Below, piece by piece: positions 28,098-37,679 of a stretch of 64,000 nucleotides of DNA; within the stretch, counting starts at the first letter, position 1, and each line of letters begins with the position of its first letter. The translations under genes and the position numbers were made by a program. Location of the stretch: positions 111,678-175,677 of the forward strand of contig JANYCT010000057.1 in assembly GCA_025360105.1 (NCBI GenBank). The letters are read 5' to 3'. The stretch is from Actinomycetes bacterium (GTDB lineage: Bacteria; Actinomycetota; Acidimicrobiia; Acidimicrobiales; Ilumatobacteraceae). Below the pieces are notes generated by a model. That model was given only the letters and a program-made list of their open reading frames with translations, was not told the DNA's origin and ran no database searches.

Positions 28098-28748
28098 GTG
28101 ATTTCGGCACAGCGGCGCGTGTTGGTGGTGGGCGCTCGTGGACATGCGCGTGTGTGCATCGAAGCCCTTACCGACGACCCCTCCACGTTGATCATCGGTT
28201 GCGTCAGCAGCGACGGAACCGGCATAGCGGGTCTGCTTGCGACGATGCTCGGCACTGACGTGGATCTCGAGCAGCTCGTCGTCGAGCACGGCGCCATGCA
28301 CGTATTCGTTGCGGTGGGCGACAACGCCGCCCGTTCGAGAGTAACTGCCCGCTGCGCAGACGCGGGCATAACCGTCGCCACTGCAGTAAGCCGATTCGCG
28401 ATGGTGTCGCATACCGCGTTGATCGCCGACGGCGCAGCCGTGCTGCCCGGCGCCATCGTGAACGCTGCGACACACATCAGCCGTGGAGTCATCGTGAACA
28501 CCGGCGCGAGCATCGATCACGACTGCATGGTCGGTGAGTTCGCTCACGTTGCCCCGGGCGTGGCCATCGCGGGCGGTGTCACCATCGGGGCGAGGGCATT
28601 CATCGGCGTTGGCGCGCGCATCATTCCCGGCATCACCATCGGTGACGACGCCATCGTCGGCGCCGGCGCGGTGGTGATACGCGACGTGCCCGCTCGCGCG
28701 ACTGTCGTCGGCGTGCCGGCCCGACCCATCCGCGAACGGACTCGGTGA
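28098..28748 (+). CDS. NeuD/PglD-type sugar O/N-acetyltransferase
   Basis: A 216-residue enzyme with an N-terminal Rossmann-like nucleotide-sugar domain (RVLVVGARGHARVCIEAL) and a C-terminal left-handed beta-helix of hexapeptide repeats (IADGAAVLPGAIVNAATHISRG onwards, ending VIRDVPARATVVGVPARPI). The catalytic His is in the SIDHDCMVGEFAHVAPG segment. PglD acetylates the 4-amino sugar made by the dehydratase and aminotransferase, genes for which lie at 15824 and 17698. GTG start; the PglC-type transferase follows six bases later. Confidence 0.9.
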   Translation: MISAQRRVLVVGARGHARVCIEALTDDPSTLIIGCVSSDGTGIAGLLATMLGTDVDLEQLVVEHGAMHVFVAVGDNAARSRVTARCADAGITVATAVSRFAMVSHTALIADGAAVLPGAIVNAATHISRGVIVNTGASIDHDCMVGEFAHVAPGVAIAGGVTIGARAFIGVGARIIPGITIGDDAIVGAGAVVIRDVPARATVVGVPARPIRERTR

Positions 28749-28754
28749 CCATCG

Positions 28755-29363
28755 ATGTTGGCCAACGCCGTCCGGCGCGTGCTCGACATCACTGTGGCTT
28801 CAATGATTCTCGTCGTCGGGTCACCGGTGCTACTCGCCGTCGCGGTGGCCGTCCGCCTCCGGCTCGGCTCGCCGGTGCTGTTTCGTCAGCGTCGCTTGGG
28901 CATCGGCGGTCAGCCCTTCGATGTGCTCAAGTTCCGCACCATGCGCGATCCCGCGCCGGGGCGTGAAGGTCCGGAATTCGACGCCGAACGACTCCCCCGG
29001 CTCGGGCAGTTTCTGCGCGGCGCCAGCCTCGACGAACTGCCGTCGATGATCAATCTGTTACGCGGCGACGTCACTCTTGTGGGCCCGCGTCCGCTACCTG
29101 ATCAGTATTGGAGCCGCTACCGCGGCGCCGAATACGAACGGTTCCGAGTGAAGCCCGGCGTCACCGGACTCGCACAGATCAACGGGCGCAACACCGTCGA
29201 CTGGGACGAACGCCTCGCCTTCGATGTGCAGTACGTTCGCACACGGAGCCTGCGCGGTGACCTGCAGATTCTGATGAAGACCATTCCGGTGGTGCTGGGT
29301 CGCTCGGGTGTGAACCATGCCGAGGGCGTGACCATGCACGCCCTGCCTACCGATCGCCCCTAG
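28755..29363 (+). CDS. Initiating sugar-phosphate transferase (PglC/WcaJ family)
   Basis: A 202-residue monotopic phosphoglycosyl transferase of the small PglC size. It has one N-terminal reentrant hydrophobic segment (RRVLDITVASMILVVGSPVLL), the FRQRRLG and DVLKFRTMR motifs, the SLDELPSMINLLRGDVTLVGPRPL catalytic region and PGVTGLAQINGRN. It moves a sugar-1-phosphate to undecaprenyl phosphate and starts lipid-linked glycan synthesis at the inner face of the membrane. Its partner acetyltransferase is directly upstream. Confidence 0.95.
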   Translation: MLANAVRRVLDITVASMILVVGSPVLLAVAVAVRLRLGSPVLFRQRRLGIGGQPFDVLKFRTMRDPAPGREGPEFDAERLPRLGQFLRGASLDELPSMINLLRGDVTLVGPRPLPDQYWSRYRGAEYERFRVKPGVTGLAQINGRNTVDWDERLAFDVQYVRTRSLRGDLQILMKTIPVVLGRSGVNHAEGVTMHALPTDRP

Positions 29364-30541
29364 CGGGCGAGCGCCCGGTATTGGGCCAGCGTGATGTCGA
29401 TCTGACGCTGCTGATCGAAATCGGTGGCCGCACGCGCTACGGCAGCCTCGCCCTGTGAGGTGCGCAGCTCGGCGGAGTCAACCAAGGCGCCGATGGCCAG
29501 CGCGAGTGCTGCTGGATCACGCACAGGCACGAGGGTCCCGGTGACGCCATCATCGATGACCTGACGGTTGCCACGAATGTCGGTGGCGACGGTGGGCAGG
29601 CCCATCGCGGCTGCTTCCATTGCCGCACGGGGAAAGCCCTCGCGCCAACTTGCGGTAACGAACACATCCATTGCCGAATAGCACTCGACCATGTCGGTGC
29701 GTTGTCCGGTGAACACCACGCCTTCGGCTCGGGCGCGCTCGATGAGCGCTTCGTCGACGGCGTCTGACTTGCCGGGCTCGCTCGGCCCGATGATCACGAA
29801 CCGCGCGGACGAGCCAGAAGCGCGCAACTCGTGCGCAGCGTCGAGGATCTCGGCGATGCCCTTCTCGCGCACGAGTCGCCCGACCGTGGCGCAGACGATC
29901 TGACCATCTTCGATACCCCACTCCCCGCGCAGGCGAGAGCGGGTCTCAGCGGAGGCAGACGCGGGATCGAAGCGTGTCAGATCGATGCCGTTGCCGAGCA
30001 GGTGCACGCGCTTGGCCGGGATGTGTAACACCTTCACCAAGGTGGCTACGTCTTCTGGGTTCTGTACCAGTTCGGCATCGCTGAACACAGCGGCAATTCG
30101 CTCGGCTGCGTACACCGGCCAGCGCCGCTGCCAGCGATCACTCGGCTGTGCGTAGAGTCCGTGCTGCGTGTTGACGACCACCGGTACGCGCACCAACCAA
30201 CCAGCAATGCGGCCGAGGATGCCCGGCTTGGGATTGTGCGTATGCAAAAGGTCGGGCCGCACCTGACGCAGCAATCTGAGCAGCTGTCCGAAGGCACGCA
30301 CGTCCTGCAGCGGATTACTACTGCGGGTGAACGCGGGTACGTCGACATGGGCGATGCCCGTTGCCGCAAGGTTGGCCACGTGCGTGCCGGCAGCAGACAT
30401 GCCGATGACCTCGTAGCCGGCATCGGCAAAGGCGCGCAGCTGCGGCCCAATCAGCCAGTCGAGGCTCATGTCGGTGGTGGTGAGATGCACGAGCCGCGGC
30501 CGCGATCGGTCCTTGGGTGGCAGGCCTGTGGAGCCCTTCAC
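29360..30541 (-). CDS. GT4-type glycosyltransferase
   Basis: A 393-residue GT-B enzyme. The N-lobe begins RLVHLTTTDMSLDWLIGPQLRAFADAGYEV. The C-lobe has VGRLVREKGIAEILDAAHEL and the nucleotide-sugar site VTASWREGFPRAAMEAAAMGLP with the E-x7-E motif. The GTG at 30541 is chosen because it overlaps the deacetylase stop as GTGA; the longer frame to 30613 is not needed by the fold. Likely adds a sugar to the lipid-linked repeat. It converges on the PglC-type gene with a 4-base stop overlap. Confidence 0.9.
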   Translation of the reverse strand: MKGSTGLPPKDRSRPRLVHLTTTDMSLDWLIGPQLRAFADAGYEVIGMSAAGTHVANLAATGIAHVDVPAFTRSSNPLQDVRAFGQLLRLLRQVRPDLLHTHNPKPGILGRIAGWLVRVPVVVNTQHGLYAQPSDRWQRRWPVYAAERIAAVFSDAELVQNPEDVATLVKVLHIPAKRVHLLGNGIDLTRFDPASASAETRSRLRGEWGIEDGQIVCATVGRLVREKGIAEILDAAHELRASGSSARFVIIGPSEPGKSDAVDEALIERARAEGVVFTGQRTDMVECYSAMDVFVTASWREGFPRAAMEAAAMGLPTVATDIRGNRQVIDDGVTGTLVPVRDPAALALAIGALVDSAELRTSQGEAAVARAATDFDQQRQIDITLAQYRALAR

Positions 30542-31338
30542 TTGCTCATCCCGCGGTACTTCACCCGCGCAGCAAGGGCGCGAAGTTCGCCTTCCAAACG
30601 CAGCCCGCCGCACGCCTTGGCGGCAAAGAACTCAGCCGTGTCACTGCGTTGCACGGGCGTTCGCCACAGCCGATGAAGATCGGCGTGGCCCGGCCGGTTC
30701 ACGCGGCTCGCGGCCAGCGCCGCCGAACGAAACCGTTGCCGAACGGCGATCTCTGCGTCGGCCGAGCCCGGCAGTGCCTTGGGATACGCGAAGTGCGCGG
30801 GCACGTATCCGACGTGCTCACCGATGAGTTCGATCGAACGGTCGAGATCGCCATCGATCACCGATGCGTCGAGACGATCCATCAACCAGTGCGAATGAGT
30901 GTGCGAGCCAACCGTGATGAGGCCGGTACTGCACGAGTCGCGCAGCGCCGACCACGAGATGGGTGGTGCACCCCACGGGAACTCGACGCCCTCATCGATG
31001 AAGCGCGTCGCCGCGTACAACGTGGCCGGCAGGTTGTGGCGCGCGAGTGCCGGCACGACGACGTCTGCAAAGTCGGTGGTTCCATCATCGAAGGTGAGCA
31101 CGACACCGTCGATCGGCGAACCAGCGGCCAGCCCATCGACGGCTTCATCGAGGGTGAGAACACGGTGGTGCTCACCGAGGTGCGTGAGGTGCTCGTCGAA
31201 CACCTCGGCATCGAGATCGACCTCGCTGGACGAACCTCCACCGACACGGTGATAGATGAGCACCACCACACCCGATGGAGGGCGCGCCACAACGTCGGCC
31301 GCGGCGGCGACACGCTTCACGAGCATGCGGGCGTTCAT
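30538..31338 (-). CDS. Polysaccharide deacetylase (NodB/CE4 fold)
   Basis: A 266-residue protein with the NodB motifs: motif 1 LTFDDG followed by TTDFADVVVPAL, and motif 2 GSHTHSH with the metal-binding histidines. An internal VVVLIYHRVG N-terminus is typical. It has no clear signal peptide, so it may act on cytoplasmic or membrane-associated glycan intermediates, or be exported in another way. ATGA coupling on one side and GTGA on the other place it in one operon with the polymerase-like gene and glycosyltransferase. Confidence 0.88.
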   Translation of the reverse strand: MNARMLVKRVAAAADVVARPPSGVVVLIYHRVGGGSSSEVDLDAEVFDEHLTHLGEHHRVLTLDEAVDGLAAGSPIDGVVLTFDDGTTDFADVVVPALARHNLPATLYAATRFIDEGVEFPWGAPPISWSALRDSCSTGLITVGSHTHSHWLMDRLDASVIDGDLDRSIELIGEHVGYVPAHFAYPKALPGSADAEIAVRQRFRSAALAASRVNRPGHADLHRLWRTPVQRSDTAEFFAAKACGGLRLEGELRALAARVKYRGMSK

Positions 31339-32729
31339 GGTGCCATCAGGGAGGTGTCTGACGTCGCACTGCGGTCGTGCGCCATACCCGCGTCGATGTC
31401 GGGACGTTCAGCCTGCTTGGCGTACCACGGTGGCAGCGCCCACGGCAGCAGGAACAACGGCATGATCAGCGATCGCTGGCGCGTCAGAATCCCGAGGTTG
31501 CCAAAGCTGGAAAACGCGAGGCCGAACACGCACAGCACCACGAACGCGAAGATCAGGTACGGGGTACGGCGCGCCATGTGGAACACGTTGAACAGTCGAC
31601 GCCAACTGAAGACAGCGAGCGCCAAGAGGAAGGTCATTTCCACCGCAGGAATCAGTTCGGCGACGCTGCGGGCTTCGTACAGCAGCGGACGTGTGAGCGT
31701 GCGCACGATGGCATAGGGCCAATCCTGAGGGCCGTTGATGGTGAGGGTCTGGAACGACGACCCGCCCTCGCTCGTTCGATGATTCGTGGTAGCGAACAGC
31801 TTCGTGACCTGGGTCGTGACCGCAGCGGTAGCGTCACCTGAGTTCGCCTCGTTGAGGTAGCGCAGCGTTGCTCCACCAACGGTATAGAGACCGACCATGG
31901 CGACAACAAGAAGACCAAGCGTGATGAGTTTGTTGCGTCCACCACGGCTGGTGCGACGGGTGAAGAGCCCGACGAACAGTGCGACGACCAGTGCACCCAT
32001 CCAGATTGCTGCGAAGTGCGGGCGCACCACACCGGCGCCGGCCAGACCACCTGCGATCAGCAGAACCGAGGACAGACCCCAACGGCCTGACAGCACTCGG
32101 GCCACGCCGTAGGTGGCGATTCCCAGATTGAGAAAGATCCATGCTTCCTTGCCGATGGAAGACGGCCAGTAGAGCAACGACGGCGTGAGAAACACCAAGT
32201 AGGCGTACCGCTTGGCGGCGAGTGCGGGGATGGCAACCATCGCAGCGCGAAGAAACAATACCGAGCCCCAATACGCCATCCACGCAAACACGATGAATCC
32301 AGCAAACTTGCTGGAGCCAACGATGGTGTAGATCGTTGCTGTCAGCGACCTGATGAACTCGGTGTTTGTGCCGCGAGGAATGATCGCCGTCGGTGACACG
32401 GCGCCATTGCGAATCTCGGCGGAGAGCACCTTGGCCGCGAGGTGGTACCCCTCGGCATCAGATGCCCCGCCGTAGCTGGAATAGGTGAGCCAGTACCGAG
32501 AGACCGTGCCAACAAACTTGGCCCCAAGCCCGACGGTCGCGATCTTGAACAGTCCGCTCGAATCATCGGAGAAGATGCGCCGCAGGATCGCAACAGAGAT
32601 CAGTGCGATCGGGGGAAGCAGCAAGAACGCCCCCCACACGTCGTAGCTCACGTACACCATGGCCCAGCCGAGGACCAACACGTAGAGCACGCCCAGTACG
32701 ATGACGAGGCGTTCAACGTTCTTGTTCAC
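31335..32729 (-). CDS. Multi-spanning membrane protein, candidate polysaccharide polymerase
   Basis: A 464-residue protein with about ten to twelve hydrophobic helices and one large extracytoplasmic loop (about 290-345, NEANSGDATAAVTTQVTKLFATTNHRTSE). The overall plan and the context between a chain-length regulator and a deacetylase suggest a Wzy-type polymerase, but no diagnostic motif is present and the assignment is by context. GTG start two bases after the stop of the Wzz-like gene, so the pair is coupled. Confidence 0.65.
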   Translation of the reverse strand: MNKNVERLVIVLGVLYVLVLGWAMVYVSYDVWGAFLLLPPIALISVAILRRIFSDDSSGLFKIATVGLGAKFVGTVSRYWLTYSSYGGASDAEGYHLAAKVLSAEIRNGAVSPTAIIPRGTNTEFIRSLTATIYTIVGSSKFAGFIVFAWMAYWGSVLFLRAAMVAIPALAAKRYAYLVFLTPSLLYWPSSIGKEAWIFLNLGIATYGVARVLSGRWGLSSVLLIAGGLAGAGVVRPHFAAIWMGALVVALFVGLFTRRTSRGGRNKLITLGLLVVAMVGLYTVGGATLRYLNEANSGDATAAVTTQVTKLFATTNHRTSEGGSSFQTLTINGPQDWPYAIVRTLTRPLLYEARSVAELIPAVEMTFLLALAVFSWRRLFNVFHMARRTPYLIFAFVVLCVFGLAFSSFGNLGILTRQRSLIMPLFLLPWALPPWYAKQAERPDIDAGMAHDRSATSDTSLMAP

Positions 32730-32731
32730 CG

Positions 32732-34420
32732 TCAGCCCGAGTCGGTTGCCCGACCCCGCGCTGGGGTGGGTACGTTGCCGGAATACTCGTCGTAGCCCGA
32801 ACGTTCGCCGGCTTCGCCGACCACGGTGAGGACCAAGTGCGCGTTGCTCAGCGCCCGGATGATCTCGATCGAGCGCGTCGCAGATTCGATCGATGAGTGG
32901 TTCAAACGTGTGACCAACACGATCACGTCGGCGTACGGCACCAACTCGAGTACTTCAGCGGTGACACCTACCGGCGAACTGTCGATCACGACCGCAGATG
33001 CCAACGAGGTGAGTTCGGGCAGCAGACGCGCCGTCTCGCGGGCGAGGTCGCCTGGTGAGGCATCGACGCCCGCGAGATCGAAGATCGCGAGATCGGCGAT
33101 GCTGCTCGACGCCAACAACACCGCTACGGGCAGGTTGGCGAGGTCTTCGTAGGAGAAGCCGAGACGGCGGGCTTTCTTGCCGACGATTCGCTCCATCAGC
33201 GCCGGACGACGGAAGTCGGTGTTCACCGCGACAGTGCGTAGCCCGGTTTCCACGAACGCTGCAGCGAGGTTTGCCGACACCGATGTCTTGCCGTCGCCGG
33301 AGCCCGCCGAGACCACCAGCACCACGGGTGCGCGCCCTGCCGCGCGCGCCGCACCACCCTCGACGAAGCCGACAACACTGCGCAGCGTTCGATACGCATC
33401 GGAGAGGGTGTCGTGACGACCTGGGACCACTACCAAGCCTTCAGCAACCTCTTTGGCCGTGATCGGAATCGCCACCTGCATGCGAAGGCCGAAGATCGAC
33501 TCGGCCTGCTGTCGGGTGCGGATGCGCCGATCGAGCCGGGCAAGCACCAACACGACACCCAAGCCGATCATGGCACCGACGCCACCGAGAAGGATGCCGC
33601 GGCTCACGCGCGACTGCGGTGCAGACAGTCCACCGATGCTGCCACTCTCGCCTTTGATGGCAATGGCCTCGGCGCGCTCGAGCGTGGTGAGCTGCAGTTG
33701 ACCCTGATCGATCTGCAGCTGGTTGTTCTGCTCGAACGCAAGGCTGTATTGGTGGCTGAGGGCATCGAGCTGCGCCCCGGTCACCTTGTCGTTGGGATTC
33801 ACTGCGGCAACCGGTTCGAGCTCTTGAATCTGGGCCTTCAGCGAATCGAGGCGCTTCTGCGAGGCGGCGAGACGGTTGAACTGCAGGGTGTCTTGTCGCT
33901 CGGCGAGATACTTGGTGAGTTCGTCGGCGAACGCATCGGCGATGAGTACCGATTGCTCGGCAGTCGCTTGGGTGGTGGTGATGCGCAGCGCACCACTGGT
34001 CTGGTCGACCGTGACCACTACCTGCGTGGCGAGCTCGGCCGGCGCGCCGTTGTAGCCAATGGACTGCGCCACGCGCTTTGGCACCTCGCCCGTGGTGGCG
34101 AACAATTGCAATTGGTTGATCGCGACCGAGTTGACAGAGGAACTCTGCCCCGATGACGAATCCGCAATCAGCAACGTGTGACTTGCAGTCCACTTCGTGG
34201 CTGCATCGACCGCAGCTGCTTTGGGGGTCGCCGGGGAGGGCAGTGCGCCGGCAAGCACTCCAAGCAACGCCATTGCTACCACTACCCACCAGCGGCGTCG
34301 AAGCGCCCCAAGAATTGTCGCCGTGTTCAGGACTCGCTCCGCCTTTCGAAGTACGCCGAGTGTAGACCCTCGACCTGCTGGCTCAACGCCAGGCAACCAA
34401 TCCTGAGAGAGACAAGACAC
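32732..34420 (-). CDS. Wzz-type chain-length regulator fused to a BY-kinase-like ATPase
   Basis: Up to 562 residues: one membrane helix near 45-62, a periplasmic Wzz domain with coiled-coil character (LQFNRLAASQKRLDSLKAQIQELE and onwards), a second helix at about 272-292, and a cytoplasmic P-loop domain with Walker A SAGSGDGKTSVSANLAAAF. The two-domain plan is that of actinobacterial CpsD/Wzc-like proteins controlling polymer length and export. The C-terminus lacks a long Tyr cluster, having only GYDEY. The start is unsettled: GTG 34420 overlaps the upstream gene by 38 bases; a CTG at 34330 behind GGAG is another option. Confidence 0.85.
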   Translation of the reverse strand: MSCLSQDWLPGVEPAGRGSTLGVLRKAERVLNTATILGALRRRWWVVVAMALLGVLAGALPSPATPKAAAVDAATKWTASHTLLIADSSSGQSSSVNSVAINQLQLFATTGEVPKRVAQSIGYNGAPAELATQVVVTVDQTSGALRITTTQATAEQSVLIADAFADELTKYLAERQDTLQFNRLAASQKRLDSLKAQIQELEPVAAVNPNDKVTGAQLDALSHQYSLAFEQNNQLQIDQGQLQLTTLERAEAIAIKGESGSIGGLSAPQSRVSRGILLGGVGAMIGLGVVLVLARLDRRIRTRQQAESIFGLRMQVAIPITAKEVAEGLVVVPGRHDTLSDAYRTLRSVVGFVEGGAARAAGRAPVVLVVSAGSGDGKTSVSANLAAAFVETGLRTVAVNTDFRRPALMERIVGKKARRLGFSYEDLANLPVAVLLASSSIADLAIFDLAGVDASPGDLARETARLLPELTSLASAVVIDSSPVGVTAEVLELVPYADVIVLVTRLNHSSIESATRSIEIIRALSNAHLVLTVVGEAGERSGYDEYSGNVPTPARGRATDSG

Positions 34421-36674
34421 TACGCCGCCTCAGCGTGCCGGCATAGCCAGCAACCGTGCGACCATCGCCGTCGACGGTCTTCGCGAAGAGCCGTTCTGGA
34501 ATCCGCAGGGGCTGCGGTCGATACACCAGTTGATAGGGACTCGCCGAGAGGTTGCCCTCGAGCGTGAAACGCACCGTTAACTTCTCGCCGGGTGCAAGCG
34601 TGATCAGCGTCGAGTACACGTTCCATCCGAGTTCGGTGCCGGAAAAGGTGCCGATCTGTTTGCCATCGATCGACACGCCCTGCAGGGTCAGCGGCGAATA
34701 GAGGCTGAGCAGAGTGCGGTTGGTGCCGACCGGGAGCCCGATGATGTTGCCGATGACGTAGTCGGGATAGCCGGTTGATGGAGCCGTATTCGTCAACGAG
34801 ATCGACGCAACGGCGGTGGTGTGTCCCGTGCGTTGGTCAAACGTGGCGTCGTAGCGCACCTCACGTTGCAGGAAGCTGTCGATCTTGCTGCCACTCGCGT
34901 TGTCACTGACCACGGCGAGGCCGTCGTGCCCGTTGGTGCTGGGAAGGCTCGCATCAATACCGGCGAGATCGAAGAGGTGCTGCTCGTCGGGCCGCTTTGC
35001 CCAGCCGGAAATATGACCCTGCGTTGCGGCGGGGCCGAGATCGGCGGCGAGCCCCTGTGGGCTCGGCAGATGCGACCCGAGCACTTGATTGATCGTGGCC
35101 TGCGTGACGGCTTCGAGCACGTCACGACGTTCGTTCTCGGGACGGCTGTATTGGTCGAGCAGCAAGAACTGTTCCACCGTCGATGCCGAGAGTGACAACC
35201 CGATATCGGGAACCGTCACCGGACCCGTCAACCTGAGCAACGCAGCAATGCCAGCCGTATCGATGATGAATACGCCGTCGATGGGCCGTCCGGTTGCCTG
35301 CTCATAGAGCTGGGCCATCGAGGTGCCGACCGTGGGCGTGTCGGGCGGCATCGTGATGTTGCTCCAGTATTTCGGTGTCACCGAGCCGCCCTTCGGGCCC
35401 GCACCGAACTGACCGAAGCGAGAAAAGAACTCATCGCTGGCCTGCAACGTGACCTTCGGGAGCTTCGACAGGCCATTAATCAGTTCAGCGGTTCGCCCGT
35501 TGGCCGCCATCTTCATGCGGCCGTGATCGATGGTGATCTCGGCCCAGTTGCCCATCAGCCCGGTCTGGCCTCGCGCCTCGGCCGAGCTGGTGAACGCAAC
35601 GAAGTAACGCCGCAGCCCATCGATACCGAGCAGCGCCGGACCCCTTTTCGCTGCCTCTGCGCTGGTCTCGGCTTGTCGAGCAATCTCGTGCGCGAGAGTG
35701 GTGGCTTTGTTCAGTCGTCCCTGGAACTCGGTGAACAGCCACGGAGACGAGGCATCATCGAGCGCCGTTGCAAGACCATCCACAGTGGACTGGAGCTCAC
35801 CGAGCGGTTTGGCCAACAACGATAGCGCCTCGACGTCGATGATGCCGTCCTGCACCGTGAGTTGGCTGAGGTCGACGACATCGAGGGTCTTCGCGGCGGC
35901 GGTTGCAGCTGCGGCGGCCTTGCCCATGATGTCACCGGCCGCGCGGTGTTGGGCCAACACGGGCACCAAGCGGGCCGGCTGTGTCCACGGTGCGGCGAGA
36001 CTGTCGGACGCCTCGTTCAATTCGGTCGCAGCGGAACGGAGCGCCTTGGCCGCTGCGGTGGGATCGCCACTCTTGATCGCATTCAGCCCATGCACGAGGT
36101 CGCGATATCCACCAGTTGCGTGCGATCGAGCCGACAAACCGCCGACCGCCAACCCGATGGTGGCAAGGACCCCGAGAGCCGCCAGCACCGCCGCACCCCA
36201 GTACACACGAACGCGCACATAGCCAGGTCGCCGGGCCAGACCGGTGAGAATCACGAGCAACGCTACGGCGACAGCGGTGATCGCCGAGGCGAGGAACCAG
36301 GGGTTTGCGTGGGACCGCAACAGCCCTTGCACCACGGTGGCCGCAATCAACGCGCGTAGCGGTGCGAAGCCACGTCGTTGCAGACCCAGCCAGATCGACG
36401 CCCCGAAACCGATCAGGGCGGCAACAGCAAAGGCCGGATCACCAACGGTGATGAGGGCCGCGATGCTCGACCCGACGAGCAACGCCCACCATGGCGACGA
36501 AGCTCCCGCCCAGGTGACGAACACGGCGAACGCGACAGTGACCAACGCGTCGGGTACCGCCTCGCCGGTCGGATGGCACCCGGCGAATGTGGCAAGCACA
36601 CCGGCAGCCACCGCAATAGCCGCGACCGAGTACGCGTTGGCCCGGGTGATGGTATTGCGCCGCCTCGATTTCAT
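34383..36674 (-). CDS. DUF4012 domain membrane protein
   Basis: A 763-residue protein with about five or six N-terminal hydrophobic helices (15-190) and a large extracytoplasmic DUF4012 region, seen in the segment YFVAFTSSAEARGQTGLMGNW (near 345-365), and DGVFIIDTAGIAALLRLTGPV. DUF4012 proteins occur in actinobacterial and cyanobacterial exopolysaccharide loci and may shape or anchor glycan; the activity is unknown. It leads the run of overlapping genes 36674 to 29360. Confidence 0.87.
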   Translation of the reverse strand: MKSRRRNTITRANAYSVAAIAVAAGVLATFAGCHPTGEAVPDALVTVAFAVFVTWAGASSPWWALLVGSSIAALITVGDPAFAVAALIGFGASIWLGLQRRGFAPLRALIAATVVQGLLRSHANPWFLASAITAVAVALLVILTGLARRPGYVRVRVYWGAAVLAALGVLATIGLAVGGLSARSHATGGYRDLVHGLNAIKSGDPTAAAKALRSAATELNEASDSLAAPWTQPARLVPVLAQHRAAGDIMGKAAAAATAAAKTLDVVDLSQLTVQDGIIDVEALSLLAKPLGELQSTVDGLATALDDASSPWLFTEFQGRLNKATTLAHEIARQAETSAEAAKRGPALLGIDGLRRYFVAFTSSAEARGQTGLMGNWAEITIDHGRMKMAANGRTAELINGLSKLPKVTLQASDEFFSRFGQFGAGPKGGSVTPKYWSNITMPPDTPTVGTSMAQLYEQATGRPIDGVFIIDTAGIAALLRLTGPVTVPDIGLSLSASTVEQFLLLDQYSRPENERRDVLEAVTQATINQVLGSHLPSPQGLAADLGPAATQGHISGWAKRPDEQHLFDLAGIDASLPSTNGHDGLAVVSDNASGSKIDSFLQREVRYDATFDQRTGHTTAVASISLTNTAPSTGYPDYVIGNIIGLPVGTNRTLLSLYSPLTLQGVSIDGKQIGTFSGTELGWNVYSTLITLAPGEKLTVRFTLEGNLSASPYQLVYRPQPLRIPERLFAKTVDGDGRTVAGYAGTLRRRSVLSLSGLVAWR

Positions 36675-36740
36675 CCGGCAAACATTCTTACCCCGGGCGC
36701 CCCACCAGCGCAGGTCACCATGATCGTGCAGCCAGCGTGG

Positions 36741-37670
36741 TCACTGCGACCGCATCCACTTCACTGTTGCCGCAAGACCCTCGGCGAACGGCGTCGGTTG
36801 CACGTTGCCGAAGAGTTCGGTGAGCCGCGTCGAGTCCGCTTGACTGTGCGGCACATCACCGACACGAACACCGGAGTGCACTCGCTCAACCGGATGTCCG
36901 ATGAGCCGTTCGATTTCGGCAATCACGTCAAGCAGGCTCACGCGGCCGCCATGAGCGAGGTTCACGGGCTCGTCGCTGGTGACTCGGCGCACGATCGCGT
37001 CGGTAACCACCGCGCACAACGAGTCGACATAGGTGAAGTCACGGCTTTGGGTGCCATCGCCGTGCACGGGCAATGGTTGGCCGCGCAATGCTGCATCAAC
37101 GAACACGGGAATCACCGCCGCGTAGACATGGCCCGCCGGCTGATGTGGCCCGAACACATTGAAGAAACGAAATGCAAGCACGGGTAATCCGTAACTGCGA
37201 CCCCACGCAAGCGTGTACGACTCAGTGGCCAGCTTGCTTGCGGCATACGGCGACAGTGGCCGCGTGGCGAGGCCCTCGTGTTTGGGCAGCGTAGGGTTGG
37301 CGCCGTACACACTGCTTGAGGATGCAACAATCACGTGCAGGTTGCCATGCCGACGGGCGGCTTCGAGCACCATCGCCGTACCCGTGGCGTTGGCATGATG
37401 GGTGGCCATGGGGTCGGCGACACTGCGCGGCACACTGCCGAGCGCAGCCAGATGGACAACAGCGGAGGCACCGGAGAATGCCTCGTCGAGCGCAGCGTTG
37501 TCGGTGATCGACCCGAGCACGAACGTGACATCGACCCCGTCGAGGTTCACGCGGTTTCCGGTGGAAAGGTCGTCGAGCACCACCACCGATGACACCCTCG
37601 GCGCCGCAAGTAAATGCCGGCACAGGTTCGACCCGATGAAACCTGCCCCACCTGTGACTACTACCCGCAT
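36741..37670 (-). CDS. NAD-dependent sugar-nucleotide epimerase/dehydratase
   Basis: A 309-residue extended SDR with the N-terminal VVTGGAGFIGSNLCRHLL, the catalytic SSSSVYG serine region and YAASKLATE (Y-x3-K). Length and motifs fit UDP-glucose/UDP-GlcNAc 4-epimerase-like enzymes such as WbpP or GalE, supplying galacto-configured precursors. It ends about 65 bases before the DUF4012 gene start and follows the peroxiredoxin-like selenoprotein gene by nine bases. Confidence 0.88.
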   Translation of the reverse strand: MRVVVTGGAGFIGSNLCRHLLAAPRVSSVVVLDDLSTGNRVNLDGVDVTFVLGSITDNAALDEAFSGASAVVHLAALGSVPRSVADPMATHHANATGTAMVLEAARRHGNLHVIVASSSSVYGANPTLPKHEGLATRPLSPYAASKLATESYTLAWGRSYGLPVLAFRFFNVFGPHQPAGHVYAAVIPVFVDAALRGQPLPVHGDGTQSRDFTYVDSLCAVVTDAIVRRVTSDEPVNLAHGGRVSLLDVIAEIERLIGHPVERVHSGVRVGDVPHSQADSTRLTELFGNVQPTPFAEGLAATVKWMRSQ

Positions 37671-37679
37671 TGCCGCAGG